Positions 42,885 to 51,947 of a stretch of 64,000 bases of DNA are shown here, piece by piece (positions within the stretch are counted from its first letter, which is position 1; every line of letters starts with the position of its first letter). Under the pieces are notes generated by a model, which saw only the letters and a list, made by a program, of their open reading frames with translations, was not told where the DNA came from and searched no databases. The stretch comes from Helicobacter_J cappadocius (lineage in GTDB: Bacteria; Campylobacterota; Campylobacteria; Campylobacterales; Helicobacteraceae): contig NZ_JAUPEV010000008.1 in NCBI RefSeq assembly GCF_030686155.1, positions 1 through 64,000 on the forward strand. Reading direction: 5' to 3'. The translations under genes and the position numbers were made by a program.

Positions 42885-45047
42885 TTAAAATCTAACATTT
42901 GCCTGTGCAAAAAACGAAGCACCAGCAACTTGATAATAGTCATAATAGCGATTATTTGTAAAATTTAAAAAACTTATACTCAAATCAAGATTATTTTCAA
43001 ACACATAGCCTATTTTTGCATTAAAATAAAGTTGATCATCGTAATATCCAAATGTATTTTTGAAAACCTTTGTGTTAGTATCATCGCTATAAGATTTGGA
43101 CTGAAAGCTCCCCTCAATTGAGCCATAAATACCTTTTTTTGAATCATAAAGTAAAGCTACATGGGCAATATGTTCAGGCGTGTTAGGAATGAATTTTCCC
43201 TCAGTAGAGGGTTTGGCAGAATTTTTAATTATTTTAGCACTAGTATAAGTATAATTTGTATTCAACAAAAAATATCCTCCTAGCGGTTGAAGATAACCTA
43301 TTTCAACACCATTTATTCTCCCTGCTCCTGCATTTTTATTTTGATAGGGAATATCTTTTCCATTACCACTTCGATAGATTATATTGAAAAGTTCTGTTTG
43401 AAAATAATAAATTTTAAACACTCCTCCTTTCAAGCTATTGATATCTGTACCTACATCAAAAGATATTCCTTTTTCAGGTTTAAGTTCTGTATTATTGATC
43501 CATTTTTGCGTGGAAGTACTGATACGGAATATTTCTCTCAAAGTTGGAACTCTAAAGGCACTTCCTACAGAGGTTTTAAAAACCGCTCTATCTAAAAAAT
43601 TGTAATTGATGGAGAGTTTTGGAGAAAAAGAGCTTTGTGAGAGATTGCCTACGGGTGTTTTTTGATATTTGATTTGAGTGTAATTAGCAAAATTCTTCCA
43701 ATAATCATATCTAATGCCTAAAGTCGTATTCAAATTATCACTCCAGGCACTATCTAGTTGAGCAAATCCTGCACCTAGAAAAGCTTTTCCCCCATAGGCT
43801 TTCAAGAGACCTTTATCATATTTTCTCACCTTCCAATCACTCATTCCATAGTTGAGCTGATCTAATGCCATGTATCGTCCTTGCAGAGCAACGCTTAAGG
43901 TATGATCCCCAAAAGTTTTGTCATATACAATATCCAAGTAATTGCTAGTGCTATAAATATCTTGAGAATATCCAGTTCCTCCAGCAATTGTTGGCAGAGG
44001 AATTGCTGAAATATCTGCATCTAGCCAATAACTGTACAAATTCACACTTGAAAGTGTAGCTTTAAGCATAGAATCATCTGCAAAACTATGTATATGTGAG
44101 ACAGAAGCAATATAATGCGTATAACTGCCAATTCCTTCATAACCACTTCCTATAAATGGATTATAAGAACTATTTCCATATACAACCCTTCCTGAAGCAT
44201 CCACTAGATTGCTATGAGGGGAAATAAAATCATAATGATGATTAGAAACTGAAGCCATCAAAGATGTAGTATCACTATCTCCCCAATCATATTCAATTTT
44301 TATTCTCCCATCATTAAGAACATATTCTCTTCTACCTGTATCTCCGGCGATATAGTTCCCTGCCCTATCTACACTATAACCACTTATACCAATTAATTTG
44401 ATAAAATCCCCCATTGATCCAAATGCCGGGACACTTGGGTAGCCTCCTGAAGTAGTAAATCCATAACTTGCCTTTACCCGCAGTCTTTTATCTAAAAATA
44501 CATCTCCTATGCTTGCATACCCTCTAACAATGTTCATATCTGCTTGATTTTTTTTGAATGCATTTCCATAACCTACCAAAGCAATGCTTTCAAGTTTTGT
44601 GGGCATTGAAGTGATAAAATTTACCGCTCCGCCAATAGCACCTGTTCCATAAAGACTTGAAAATGCTCCTCTGATAACCTCTACTCTTGAGACATCATAA
44701 AGAGAAAGTTCATCTAATATTCTATTCTCCCCTTCTAGATCGCTCAATATCACCCCATCTAACATTACAAGAGTGCCATTAGTAATTCCTCGTATAGTGA
44801 TAGAAGGTCGAGGATTAAGTCCTGCATCATTTGAGATATGAATTCCTTCATAGTTTTTGATAAGATCATTCACTTTTTGAGGACTTCTATCTTTTATCTC
44901 CTTTTCTGTGATAACGCTAATATTTCCGGGTGCTTTTTCAATACTGCTCTGCGTTCTTGTCGCACTGCTAACCTGTCTATCTAATAAATAACTCTCCTGA
45001 CCCAAAAGAGAGCTGCCAAACATAAAAATACCAAATACTTTTTTCAT
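42885..45047 (-). CDS. TonB-dependent outer-membrane receptor, copy 1
   Basis: A 720-aa receptor with a signal peptide (MKKVFGIFMFGSSLLG), a plug domain (about 30-150: APGNISVITEKEIKDRS, GTLVMLDGVILSD, VEVIRGAFSSLYGTGAIGGAVNFIT) and a 22-strand barrel ending in ANVRF. It would import a siderophore, haem, cobalamin or metal complex using TonB energy. The ligand cannot be read from sequence. It is paralogous to the receptor at 51948-54197 and is upstream of a SAM methyltransferase in the same operon. Confidence 0.9.
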   Translation of the reverse strand: MKKVFGIFMFGSSLLGQESYLLDRQVSSATRTQSSIEKAPGNISVITEKEIKDRSPQKVNDLIKNYEGIHISNDAGLNPRPSITIRGITNGTLVMLDGVILSDLEGENRILDELSLYDVSRVEVIRGAFSSLYGTGAIGGAVNFITSMPTKLESIALVGYGNAFKKNQADMNIVRGYASIGDVFLDKRLRVKASYGFTTSGGYPSVPAFGSMGDFIKLIGISGYSVDRAGNYIAGDTGRREYVLNDGRIKIEYDWGDSDTTSLMASVSNHHYDFISPHSNLVDASGRVVYGNSSYNPFIGSGYEGIGSYTHYIASVSHIHSFADDSMLKATLSSVNLYSYWLDADISAIPLPTIAGGTGYSQDIYSTSNYLDIVYDKTFGDHTLSVALQGRYMALDQLNYGMSDWKVRKYDKGLLKAYGGKAFLGAGFAQLDSAWSDNLNTTLGIRYDYWKNFANYTQIKYQKTPVGNLSQSSFSPKLSINYNFLDRAVFKTSVGSAFRVPTLREIFRISTSTQKWINNTELKPEKGISFDVGTDINSLKGGVFKIYYFQTELFNIIYRSGNGKDIPYQNKNAGAGRINGVEIGYLQPLGGYFLLNTNYTYTSAKIIKNSAKPSTEGKFIPNTPEHIAHVALLYDSKKGIYGSIEGSFQSKSYSDDTNTKVFKNTFGYYDDQLYFNAKIGYVFENNLDLSISFLNFTNNRYYDYYQVAGASFFAQANVRF

Positions 45048-45152
45048 ATATCTACCTTATTACAACAAATAACATCGCTAAGCAATGATTGTACTCAATA
45101 AATATGTAGAAAATAAGAAGCTATTTTAGATTCATGATTAAAACTTATAGAT

Positions 45153-45359
45153 TTATTTTTGTTTCCTCACTTCGGTGATACTCTTACCCCCAAGACCATA
45201 ATTATCTGTCTGTATTTCATCAATAATCACCACAGTTGAGGCTTTATTCTTTTTAAGAACTTTTGCTAGTAAGTCTGTAACTCCCTTTATAAGTTCTTGT
45301 TTTTGCTCTGATGTAGGTTCTCCATTTTCTTGTGTGATTTTAATATTAACAAAAGGCAT
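45153..45359 (-). CDS. 4-oxalocrotonate tautomerase family protein
   Basis: A 68-aa tautomerase with the catalytic Pro directly after Met (MPFVNIKITQENG), exposed after Met removal. It belongs to the DmpI-like subgroup known in Helicobacter. The natural substrate is unknown. AAAGGA precedes the ATG and a TATAAA box on the minus strand lies at 45406-45411. The TonB receptor gene follows 105 bp downstream on the same strand, so read-through is possible but not required. Confidence 0.88.
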   Translation of the reverse strand: MPFVNIKITQENGEPTSEQKQELIKGVTDLLAKVLKKNKASTVVIIDEIQTDNYGLGGKSITEVRKQK

Positions 45360-45423
45360 ATTTTTCCTTTAAATTATTTAATTACACCCCTCCTATTTCT
45401 AGCATTTTATAATCTATGGAGGG

Positions 45424-45442
45424 TTTAGCATTAAGTGCTAAA
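45424..45442. other. 7-bp hairpin between sdaC copy 2 and tautomerase gene
   Basis: TTTAGCA-TTAAG-TGCTAAA forms a perfect stem-loop in the 110-bp gap. Neither side carries a good T-run, so it is a weak terminator at best for sdaC copy 2. It could be an attenuator or operator. Confidence 0.3.
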
Positions 45443-45469
45443 ACTCAAAATTAATTTTTATTTCTGTTA

Positions 45470-46714
45470 TCAAAAAATCGTATAAACCGCCGCAGAAATT
45501 GTGAGTAATCCAAAAACCAAAATAAATAAATTCTGCAAAGGTTTTTTATATTTTTGCAAAGCTTTAAATCTATATATCGCATATAATGGCATTATAAATA
45601 ATATAATCGCCAAAACCGGTCCAACAATATTGTCAATAATATTAAGGATTTGTGGATTTGCGTACGCCACAAGCCAAGAAACAATAAAAGTGAATAAAAT
45701 CGTGATTTTTTTACTTATTTTTGGAGTAATTTTTTGTAATGAGAGTTTGAATAAAATCTGATTAAACCCCTCTTGAGCCCCCAAATAATGCCCAAAAAAG
45801 GATTTTCCCATCGCCACAAAAGCAACTAATGGTGCAACATACACCAAAATAGGCGAAATAACCTTGAAAATAGGATTTTCAAATCTATCAGCAATATTTG
45901 CAACCAAGGATAAAATGGATATATTTTCTTCTTGTGCTAGTTTGAAGTCATCTACATTTAAACACATCATAAAAGAAAATACAAAAAACATTACAGTTGC
46001 TATCATTAAGACATTGCTTGTGGCAATTATTTTCGTGCTTTTTTTATCACAAGCATCGCCATATTCTTTTTTTGTCCAAACTGCCAAAGAAGAAATAATA
46101 GGAGAATGATTGAATGCAAACACCATCACAGGAAGCATGAGCCATAAATTTTTAATATCTTTATGCCAAGAAAACTCAATATTATGAAACAAATCCAAAT
46201 TCCACTCTGGTATCAAAGAAAGTGCTATAAGCATTAGCACAATAATAAAAGGAAATACCAAAACACTCATTACTTTTACAATAACATCTTGACCAAAACT
46301 CACTGTTAAGACCAAAATTCCAACCAAAATAAAAGTTAATAACAATCTATTTGGAGAAGCAAAACCCAACTGATGCACGATAAAACTATCAATAGTATTA
46401 CTAATTCCCACGCTATAAATAAGTAGTATGGGAAAAATTGCACAAAAATACAACAAAGTGATAATCATCCCTCCAAATCTTCCAAAATACTCTTGTGCAA
46501 CCACGGTAATATCATCAGAACTTGCAGGAGAAGAAAGTACAAATCGACACAATGCCCTATGTGCCAAAAATGTAATCGGAAAAGCCAAAACTAGCATCAT
46601 TATCAAAGGTACCAATCCGCCTATCCCTGTTTTGATCGGTAAAAATAAGACCCCCGCTCCAATTGCAGTGCCATAAAGACTAAACATCCACAACAAATCT
46701 TTTTTATTCATCAT
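45470..46714 (-). CDS. sdaC: HAAAP-family serine transporter, copy 2
   Basis: A 414-aa permease with about 11 membrane spans and the same hallmarks as copy 1 (LYGTAIGAGVLFLPIKTG, FNHSPIISSLAVW). It is divergent from sdaA, with a shared 126-bp promoter region, and so is likely the ancestral serine importer feeding serine deamination. Both copies lie on the minus strand and therefore form direct repeats about 5.7 kb apart. The difference FNHSC versus FNHSP may alter specificity. Confidence 0.9.
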   Translation of the reverse strand: MMNKKDLLWMFSLYGTAIGAGVLFLPIKTGIGGLVPLIMMLVLAFPITFLAHRALCRFVLSSPASSDDITVVAQEYFGRFGGMIITLLYFCAIFPILLIYSVGISNTIDSFIVHQLGFASPNRLLLTFILVGILVLTVSFGQDVIVKVMSVLVFPFIIVLMLIALSLIPEWNLDLFHNIEFSWHKDIKNLWLMLPVMVFAFNHSPIISSLAVWTKKEYGDACDKKSTKIIATSNVLMIATVMFFVFSFMMCLNVDDFKLAQEENISILSLVANIADRFENPIFKVISPILVYVAPLVAFVAMGKSFFGHYLGAQEGFNQILFKLSLQKITPKISKKITILFTFIVSWLVAYANPQILNIIDNIVGPVLAIILFIMPLYAIYRFKALQKYKKPLQNLFILVFGLLTISAAVYTIF

Positions 46715-46809
46715 CTATCCTCTTTTTTGTTTAGTTTAGAAACATTATTATTATACAAAACAATACTTTTGTTTCAAATATACTTTAGATTTTTATTCAA
46801 AATTTGATA

Positions 46810-46815
46810 TATAAT
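46810..46815 (+). promoter_or_regulatory. -10 box for sdaA
   Basis: A perfect TATAAT, 26-31 nt before the sdaA ATG, in the divergent sdaC/sdaA region (46715-46840). A start site would lie near 46822, leaving a short leader with AAGG before the ATG. Confidence 0.55.
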
Positions 46816-46840
46816 TCCAAATCCCATTTAAGGCAACATT

Positions 46841-48205
46841 ATGAGCAACCTCAATATATTTAAAATAGGCGTTGGCCCATCTTCTTCTCACACTTTAGGA
46901 CCTATGTTAGCTGGAAATTTGTTTTGTGAAAAAATTTCCCATCAACTAAACATAATAGAAAAAATTCAAATCTATTTCTATGGTTCGCTCTCACTTACAG
47001 GCAAAGGACACCTAAGCGATAAAGCTATCATTTGGGGGCTTAACAACATAGAAGCAAAAAATCTTGATACTTCCACTCAACAAAGTATTATAGAAAAAGC
47101 ACTTCGAGATAAAAAAATAAACCTATGTGGCAAGAAAGAAATAAACTTTGATTATCAAAGAGATTTGATCTTTTCAAAACAATTCTTACTCTTACATGAA
47201 AACGGTTTGGTTTTAAAAGCACTTGATAAAGCAGGAAATATAGTCAGTGAAGAAACTTATTATTCCATCGGTGGAGGATTTGTAAAAACAGCTCAAGAAC
47301 TCCAAGATATAAAAGAAAATGGCATACAAGAAGAATTCACAGACAATAAGCTTGTTTTCAATCACTCAAAAGATATTCTTGAGTTTTGTCGCAAAGAAGG
47401 CAAAAATCTAATTCAAGCTTCGCTAGAGTATGAATTACAATTCAATAGCCTAGAGTTTATACATAATTATTGCCTAGAAATCTGGCAGACTATGCAGGAA
47501 GTCTATAACAACGGCATCAAACCACAAGAAAATACTCTACCAGGTAACCTAAAGCTCAATCGCCGAGCACCTGGTCTTTTTAACAGAATTCAGCCCACAG
47601 CAGATCCGCTTGGAATCATCGATTTTATCTCTTTATATGCCATCGCAATTGCTGAAGAAAATGCTAGTGGAGCAAAGGTTGTGACCGCTCCTACAAATGG
47701 GGCTTGTGCGGTTAATCCAGCCGTAATGTTGTATCTAAAAAACCATACACTAGGCTTTAATGACCAAAAGGCAATAGAATTCCTTCTTGTAGGAATGTTG
47801 ATAGGATCACTATATAAGAAAAATGCAAGTATTAGTGGAGCAGAAGCTGGATGCCAAGCTGAGATTGGAGTTGCTAGTTCAATGGCAGCAGCGGCGATGG
47901 CTTCAGTACTTGGAGCAGATGCCTTTGTTTCCTCAAATGCTGCTGAAAGTGCGATGGAGCATCATCTAGGACTTACCTGCGATCCAGTAGGTGGTCTTGT
48001 TCAGATTCCATGCATTGAGAGAAATGCCTTTGGAGCTATCAAAGCAATTATGGCAGCTAGAATGGCGATGAGTCGCAAAAGTACTCCAAAAGTAACGCTT
48101 GATGAGGTCATCCTCACGATGTATAACACAGGTAAAGATATGAATCTCAAATACAAAGAGACTTCACTTGGAGGATTAGCAACAACGCTCTCTAGCCTCT
48201 GTTAG
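46841..48205 (+). CDS. sdaA: L-serine ammonia-lyase, iron-sulfur dependent
   Basis: A 454-aa single-chain L-serine dehydratase. It converts serine to pyruvate and ammonia using a [4Fe-4S] cluster. The beta domain begins FKIGVGPSSSHTLGPM; the alpha domain has TNGACAVNPAVM, EAGCQAEIGVASSMAAAAMA and LGLTCDPVGGLVQIPCIERN, which supply the cluster cysteines. Serine is a key carbon source in Campylobacterota. The adjacent divergent importer and a second importer nearby support a serine-catabolism locus. Confidence 0.95.
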   Translation: MSNLNIFKIGVGPSSSHTLGPMLAGNLFCEKISHQLNIIEKIQIYFYGSLSLTGKGHLSDKAIIWGLNNIEAKNLDTSTQQSIIEKALRDKKINLCGKKEINFDYQRDLIFSKQFLLLHENGLVLKALDKAGNIVSEETYYSIGGGFVKTAQELQDIKENGIQEEFTDNKLVFNHSKDILEFCRKEGKNLIQASLEYELQFNSLEFIHNYCLEIWQTMQEVYNNGIKPQENTLPGNLKLNRRAPGLFNRIQPTADPLGIIDFISLYAIAIAEENASGAKVVTAPTNGACAVNPAVMLYLKNHTLGFNDQKAIEFLLVGMLIGSLYKKNASISGAEAGCQAEIGVASSMAAAAMASVLGADAFVSSNAAESAMEHHLGLTCDPVGGLVQIPCIERNAFGAIKAIMAARMAMSRKSTPKVTLDEVILTMYNTGKDMNLKYKETSLGGLATTLSSLC

Positions 48206-48234
48206 TAAGAAATTGCAAAAATCAAAAGATTAAA

Positions 48235-48249
48235 AGGGCATCTCGCCCT
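48235..48249 (-). terminator. Hairpin after catalase-like gene
   Basis: AGGGC/GCCCT stem with a 5-nt loop, followed on the minus strand by TTTTAATCTTTT. It lies between the convergent sdaA and catalase-like genes and fits a terminator for the latter. The stem is short (5 bp). Confidence 0.4.
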
Positions 48250-48262
48250 CCTTAAGTATTTT

Positions 48263-49204
48263 CTACTCTCTTCTTTGATGAGTAATGCTATAGGTTTGAT
48301 TTCTAAATTCAAATACACTATCTACTGGTGCTTGTACGCCATTTGGAAGCATTCCGGGTAAAAACAAATCTGTATTGCAACTATTGCCCTTGAAGGTTTT
48401 TAGTTCAAGTGTGCCTAAAAATATTTTTTTATTTGTATTTTCCCAAGCCGCACTGATATCATCTACAGGATCTTTTGGGTTTGCTAGGACTAAATACATA
48501 TAATAATTTACACTACCTTTTTTTAGGTCAGCCTCAAGTCTTTTTTCTAAGAAATCATCCCCCACCTTTTTAGCTTCTTTTTCAGAGAGTTCAATAATCC
48601 CTGCTTGAGGAACGAATATTATTTTTGCATTCATTAGCTTACCATCAGAATCAGAAACCCTATAAACATGCTGTGTATTGAATTGCACATTTGCCAAACT
48701 TACAGGAACACCTATAGTATCTCCATAATCCATCGCTCTTTTGACGCTTGGGTATTTTTTTATAAGCTCTTGAAGTTCTTTTTTCTTTGTAGGATCTCCG
48801 ATGACCTCCAAAAATTTTACAATCACATCAGGGGTTTTTCCTGAATTGATGACACTATTAAGAGTAGCAAAATCCCATTCTTGTTTTCCATTCTTGAGCT
48901 TCAAGGCAAATCCATGAGCACTAGATTTATCACTTGCTTTTGGATTACCTCCACCGATAGAATATCTAGCTAAAACTTCTGATTTAGTATAAAGAAGAGG
49001 AACTTTTACAAACTCTCTAATATCTTTACGTGGTAAAAATTCACCACTTACACAAAAACCCTTTGTGTGATTGACTTTTCTATGTGGATCAGCTTTGTCC
49101 CCAAATTTATGGTAGAAAAAATCCGCCGTCTGTGTAGGGGTGATAGATTCAGTTGCAAAAACAATACTTACAAGTAATGCTTGTATTAAAAATATATATT
49201 TCAT
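48263..49204 (-). CDS. Secreted catalase-family haem protein
   Basis: A 313-aa minimal catalase-fold protein with a signal peptide (MKYIFLIQALLVSIVFA), unlike cytoplasmic KatA of about 505 aa. The distal His is in VNHTKGFCVSGEF. FALKLKNGKQEWDFATLNSV and PVSLANVQFNTQHVYRVSDSDG are catalase-core strands. Such short catalase-like proteins usually act as periplasmic peroxidases or haem-binding proteins rather than true catalases. H. pylori has an equivalent. An inverted repeat at 49223-49246 lies just upstream of the ATG. Confidence 0.85.
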   Translation of the reverse strand: MKYIFLIQALLVSIVFATESITPTQTADFFYHKFGDKADPHRKVNHTKGFCVSGEFLPRKDIREFVKVPLLYTKSEVLARYSIGGGNPKASDKSSAHGFALKLKNGKQEWDFATLNSVINSGKTPDVIVKFLEVIGDPTKKKELQELIKKYPSVKRAMDYGDTIGVPVSLANVQFNTQHVYRVSDSDGKLMNAKIIFVPQAGIIELSEKEAKKVGDDFLEKRLEADLKKGSVNYYMYLVLANPKDPVDDISAAWENTNKKIFLGTLELKTFKGNSCNTDLFLPGMLPNGVQAPVDSVFEFRNQTYSITHQRRE

Positions 49205-49222
49205 TTATTTTATCCTTTAGTT

Positions 49223-49246
49223 TTAGATAAGAATTATTATATCTAA
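49223..49246. promoter_or_regulatory. Inverted repeat, candidate Fur/PerR-type operator
   Basis: TTAGATA and TATCTAA (7 bp each) flank a 10-nt spacer, giving an AT-rich dyad about 19 nt before the catalase-like ATG. AT-rich dyads of this kind bind Fur-family repressors, which control oxidative-stress and iron genes in Helicobacter. The match to the known boxes is only approximate. Confidence 0.3.
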
Positions 49247-49292
49247 ATAAATATAATTTTTATAAAATAAATATTTATAATAAATAATTTTG

Positions 49293-49314
49293 ATTTATAA
49301 ATCATTTATAAATC
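49293..49314. repeat. Tandem 11-mer in the 327-bp catalase/autotransporter gap
   Basis: ATTTATAAATC occurs twice head to tail, and with the preceding G the first copy is a 12-bp perfect palindrome. The gap 49205-49531 has no gene. It holds the inverted repeat at 49223-49246, this repeat and the autotransporter promoter at 49487-49492; I see nothing else in it. Confidence 0.6.
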
Positions 49315-49486
49315 ACTGCTCATATGTCTACCTTCTTCCTAGCAAAAAAGGATTCGAGATAAAATCTTAATCTGCCTAATACACAAGCCTTCACAGGTTT
49401 GCATCCTATAGGATTTTAAATCACAAAAATGCAAAAATATTAAAAATAAACCATCTAATCTAAACGAAATCTTAATAAAAAAATAC

Positions 49487-49492
49487 TACAAT
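49487..49492 (+). promoter_or_regulatory. Candidate -10 box for autotransporter
   Basis: TACAAT, 40-45 nt before the ATG at 49532, in an AT-rich stretch. It leaves a leader of about 33 nt containing AAAGGA. Confidence 0.4.
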
Positions 49493-49531
49493 AAAAAATA
49501 GGAATTTTAAAATCAAAATAAAGGACTCTGA

Positions 49532-51780
49532 ATGAAAAAAAATGTACTCAAGAAATGCATGACTTCTTTTTTGCTTTTAGCTCTTGGGGGGGGGGGGTAT
49601 CAGCAAAGGCTAAAGATTTAATTAATTTGACTGAAAATGATATTAAAAATATCAAACAAGCAGTCAATAACGATATTTCTGGTTTTACTGGTGAGGGTAT
49701 TGGTGCCATTGGGGTTGGTATTGGACTTACTTTAAACTCTCTTGTCAAAAACGTTTACAAATACACTGGCGTAGATTTGATACAACATCCTGAACAGTGG
49801 TCTGTACTTCAGCTTGTTTTAAATAATTCTAACAACAATCTACCTCAAATCAATCTTCAAAATGCCATTAGCTTCTCTCCAAATGAGGCATTTTCAAAAT
49901 TAAGTCAATTGCAAGAAAATCAATCTCAAGCCTTAAAAAACCTCAAAGATGCCTTTAGTAACTACACCACTTCTTTAGATGTTTCTACCACGCAGTCTAT
50001 GATTAATAAACTCCAATCAGTTACTAATAGCTTACAAATTAATATCAATACGAATAATGATTCAGCACTTGCTTCCAAAAAACAAGCTCTAGATAAAACT
50101 TTTAGCGACATCTCTTCTAAAATTTCTGCGTTAAAATCAAATGTCAATGATTATCAAGTCTATCTCAATGGCCTCCAAAATGTTCTTAATAGTATAAAGG
50201 CTGTAGATGGTTCTTGGTCTGGGAATTGGCAATTTTGGATTAATGGCAAAAAATATGGCTTCAATGAAATAAATAGCATTGGTAGCGATCTCAAAAACGA
50301 TATTAAAGCCTATAATGGTGCACAAGGTAATATAAACGGTTTAAATGATAAACTAAACGATCTAACAAATCTTATTAGTACTACCAACACTAATGCATCC
50401 GATCTAGCAAACGTAAATCTCACATCAGGAAAAAAACAGGCTTACCAAGACTCTTTGAATCAAATCCAAACTCTTGTTAAGCAACTTCAAAACTCCCTGA
50501 AACCTTCAGATGGAAATCCTTCAGATGAACTTGATGAAGCAAGAAAAAAATATCAAGAGATAAATGATCAGCTAATGGGTTATGGAGAAATCGTATTAGC
50601 CCTGTATCAAATGCAACAAACTGCGTTCAATCAAATCCACAAAGAACAACAAGCTATCTCCAAGCTCACAATAGGTGTATCTTCAAATATGAATAAACTC
50701 AATTTTGCTTCTTCTTTGGCTACCAACTCAAGATTAGCTAAACTTTCTAATCCTCATAGACAAGATGAGAGATTTGCCCAATGGATTGAGAGTATCAAAA
50801 ACAAACCTTTAGCAGACAATACAGATATTACCAATGAAATTAGTTCTTCTTCAGCGATGGTTCTAGCTGCCAATACTTCTAATTCAAACACTACCCGCAC
50901 AAGAACAGATGCAAGTAATGAGAGTTTTCTCTCTAAGAGCATCTATGCTTATGATTATCTTAGATGGAATCATAAAAACAATGTTTGGGGAAATATCGGT
51001 ACCATACTAGGGAATTCAAAATCTGTAAATACCGCTTCAGCAACTCTTAGTTTTGGCTATGATGCTTGGGTGAAAAATATGATTTTAGGTGTATATGGAA
51101 GCTATGCTTATACAAGCGATGCCATAGCCAATTTAGATTCTAAAAATAGCTCCCATAATGGAGATATCGGATTTTATAGTCGGTTTTTCTTAGGGAACAA
51201 TGAGATTGATCTCACCTTAGGAGAGAATATCGGGTTTAATATGCTCTCTTTTCAAGATGCCTTATTGCAAACTAACTTACAAGATAATTATTTATCTTTT
51301 CAGACGCATTTAGATTTGACCTATGGTTATGTTTTTTCCTTGAGCAAGGGGTGGTTTTCTAAGCCTTTTATCGGAGTGAATTACAACTATGGTTATTCAC
51401 TTGGAATGAATGCCAAAGATCAAGATGTGAGTGTAGGCTTTGGAGATTTTCAGACTAACTTCATAGCCTTTAATGCAGGATTAGAGATTCGAAAATATTT
51501 CAATGATAACGAGTCATATTTTTATATCTCTCCAGGATTTTATGAAGGAGTATTGCTAGACAACACACAACAAATGCAGACAAGAGTCTATGATACAACT
51601 CTAACCCAAAGCGTGAGTGAGTTTGATAAAAATTCTAGTATTGAACACGCTTTTATTTTGAAAGTTGGCGGAGAGTGGCAAGCTAGTCAAAATATGTATT
51701 TAAATATTTCTGTAGGGACAAAACTAGGAAATCTCAGTCAATATGGTATGCTGAATTTCGGCGGGAGATATGTGTTTTAA
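49532..51780 (+). CDS. Phase-variable autotransporter (OFF as sequenced)
   Basis: Start ATG 49532 follows AAAGGA and encodes a signal peptide, MKKNVLKKCMTSFLLLAL, then a 12-G tract (49586-49597). As written the frame continues YQQRLKI and stops at 49619-49621. The long downstream frame (VSA-KAKDLI onward) is entered only with 13 or 10 Gs, giving a 749- or 748-aa protein with an AXA-type cleavage site VSA. The passenger (about 30-450) is largely helical and rich in Asn, Gln, Ser and Leu; it lacks the usual beta-helix repeats. A C-terminal autotransporter beta-barrel (about 470-749) ends in GGRYVF. The adhesin or toxin role is unknown. Confidence 0.85.
49586..49597 (+). repeat. Poly-G12 tract in autotransporter signal peptide
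   Basis: Twelve consecutive G residues within coding sequence, by far the longest G or C run in the window. Slipped-strand mispairing at such tracts is the standard phase-variation mechanism in Helicobacter and Campylobacter surface genes. Twelve is OFF; 10 or 13 is ON. Homopolymer length is also error-prone in sequencing. Confidence 0.9.
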
Positions 51781-51795
51781 TATCTCCTTCCACTT

Positions 51796-51830
51796 AAGGG
51801 GTATCAAAGAAATTGAAGTACCCCTTTTTA
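51796..51830 (+). terminator. Rho-independent terminator after autotransporter
   Basis: AAGGGGTA (51796-51803) pairs with TACCCCTT (51819-51826), with an inner TCAA/TTGA pairing, followed by TTT. It lies 15 bp after the autotransporter stop. The rest of the gap to 51947 shows nothing I recognise. Confidence 0.75.
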
Positions 51831-51947
51831 ACTTCTCTTTGATCTATAAAAATCACTTCATTAAAAGAACTTCCAATCTATGTTGATTTGGATTTTTTAC
51901 TACAAAATCATCATGGATACATAAGCTTTTGAAAAGCTATTTTTGAT

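Noticed and set aside
49293..49314. Tandem 11-mer as a CRISPR fragment
   Set aside because: Only two copies without spacers, AT-rich and palindromic. No CRISPR array or cas gene is visible anywhere in the window.
49555..51780. Autotransporter start at ATG 49555 (MHDFFF...)
   Set aside because: It has no ribosome-binding site and no signal peptide; the ATG at 49532 has both and connects through the G tract.
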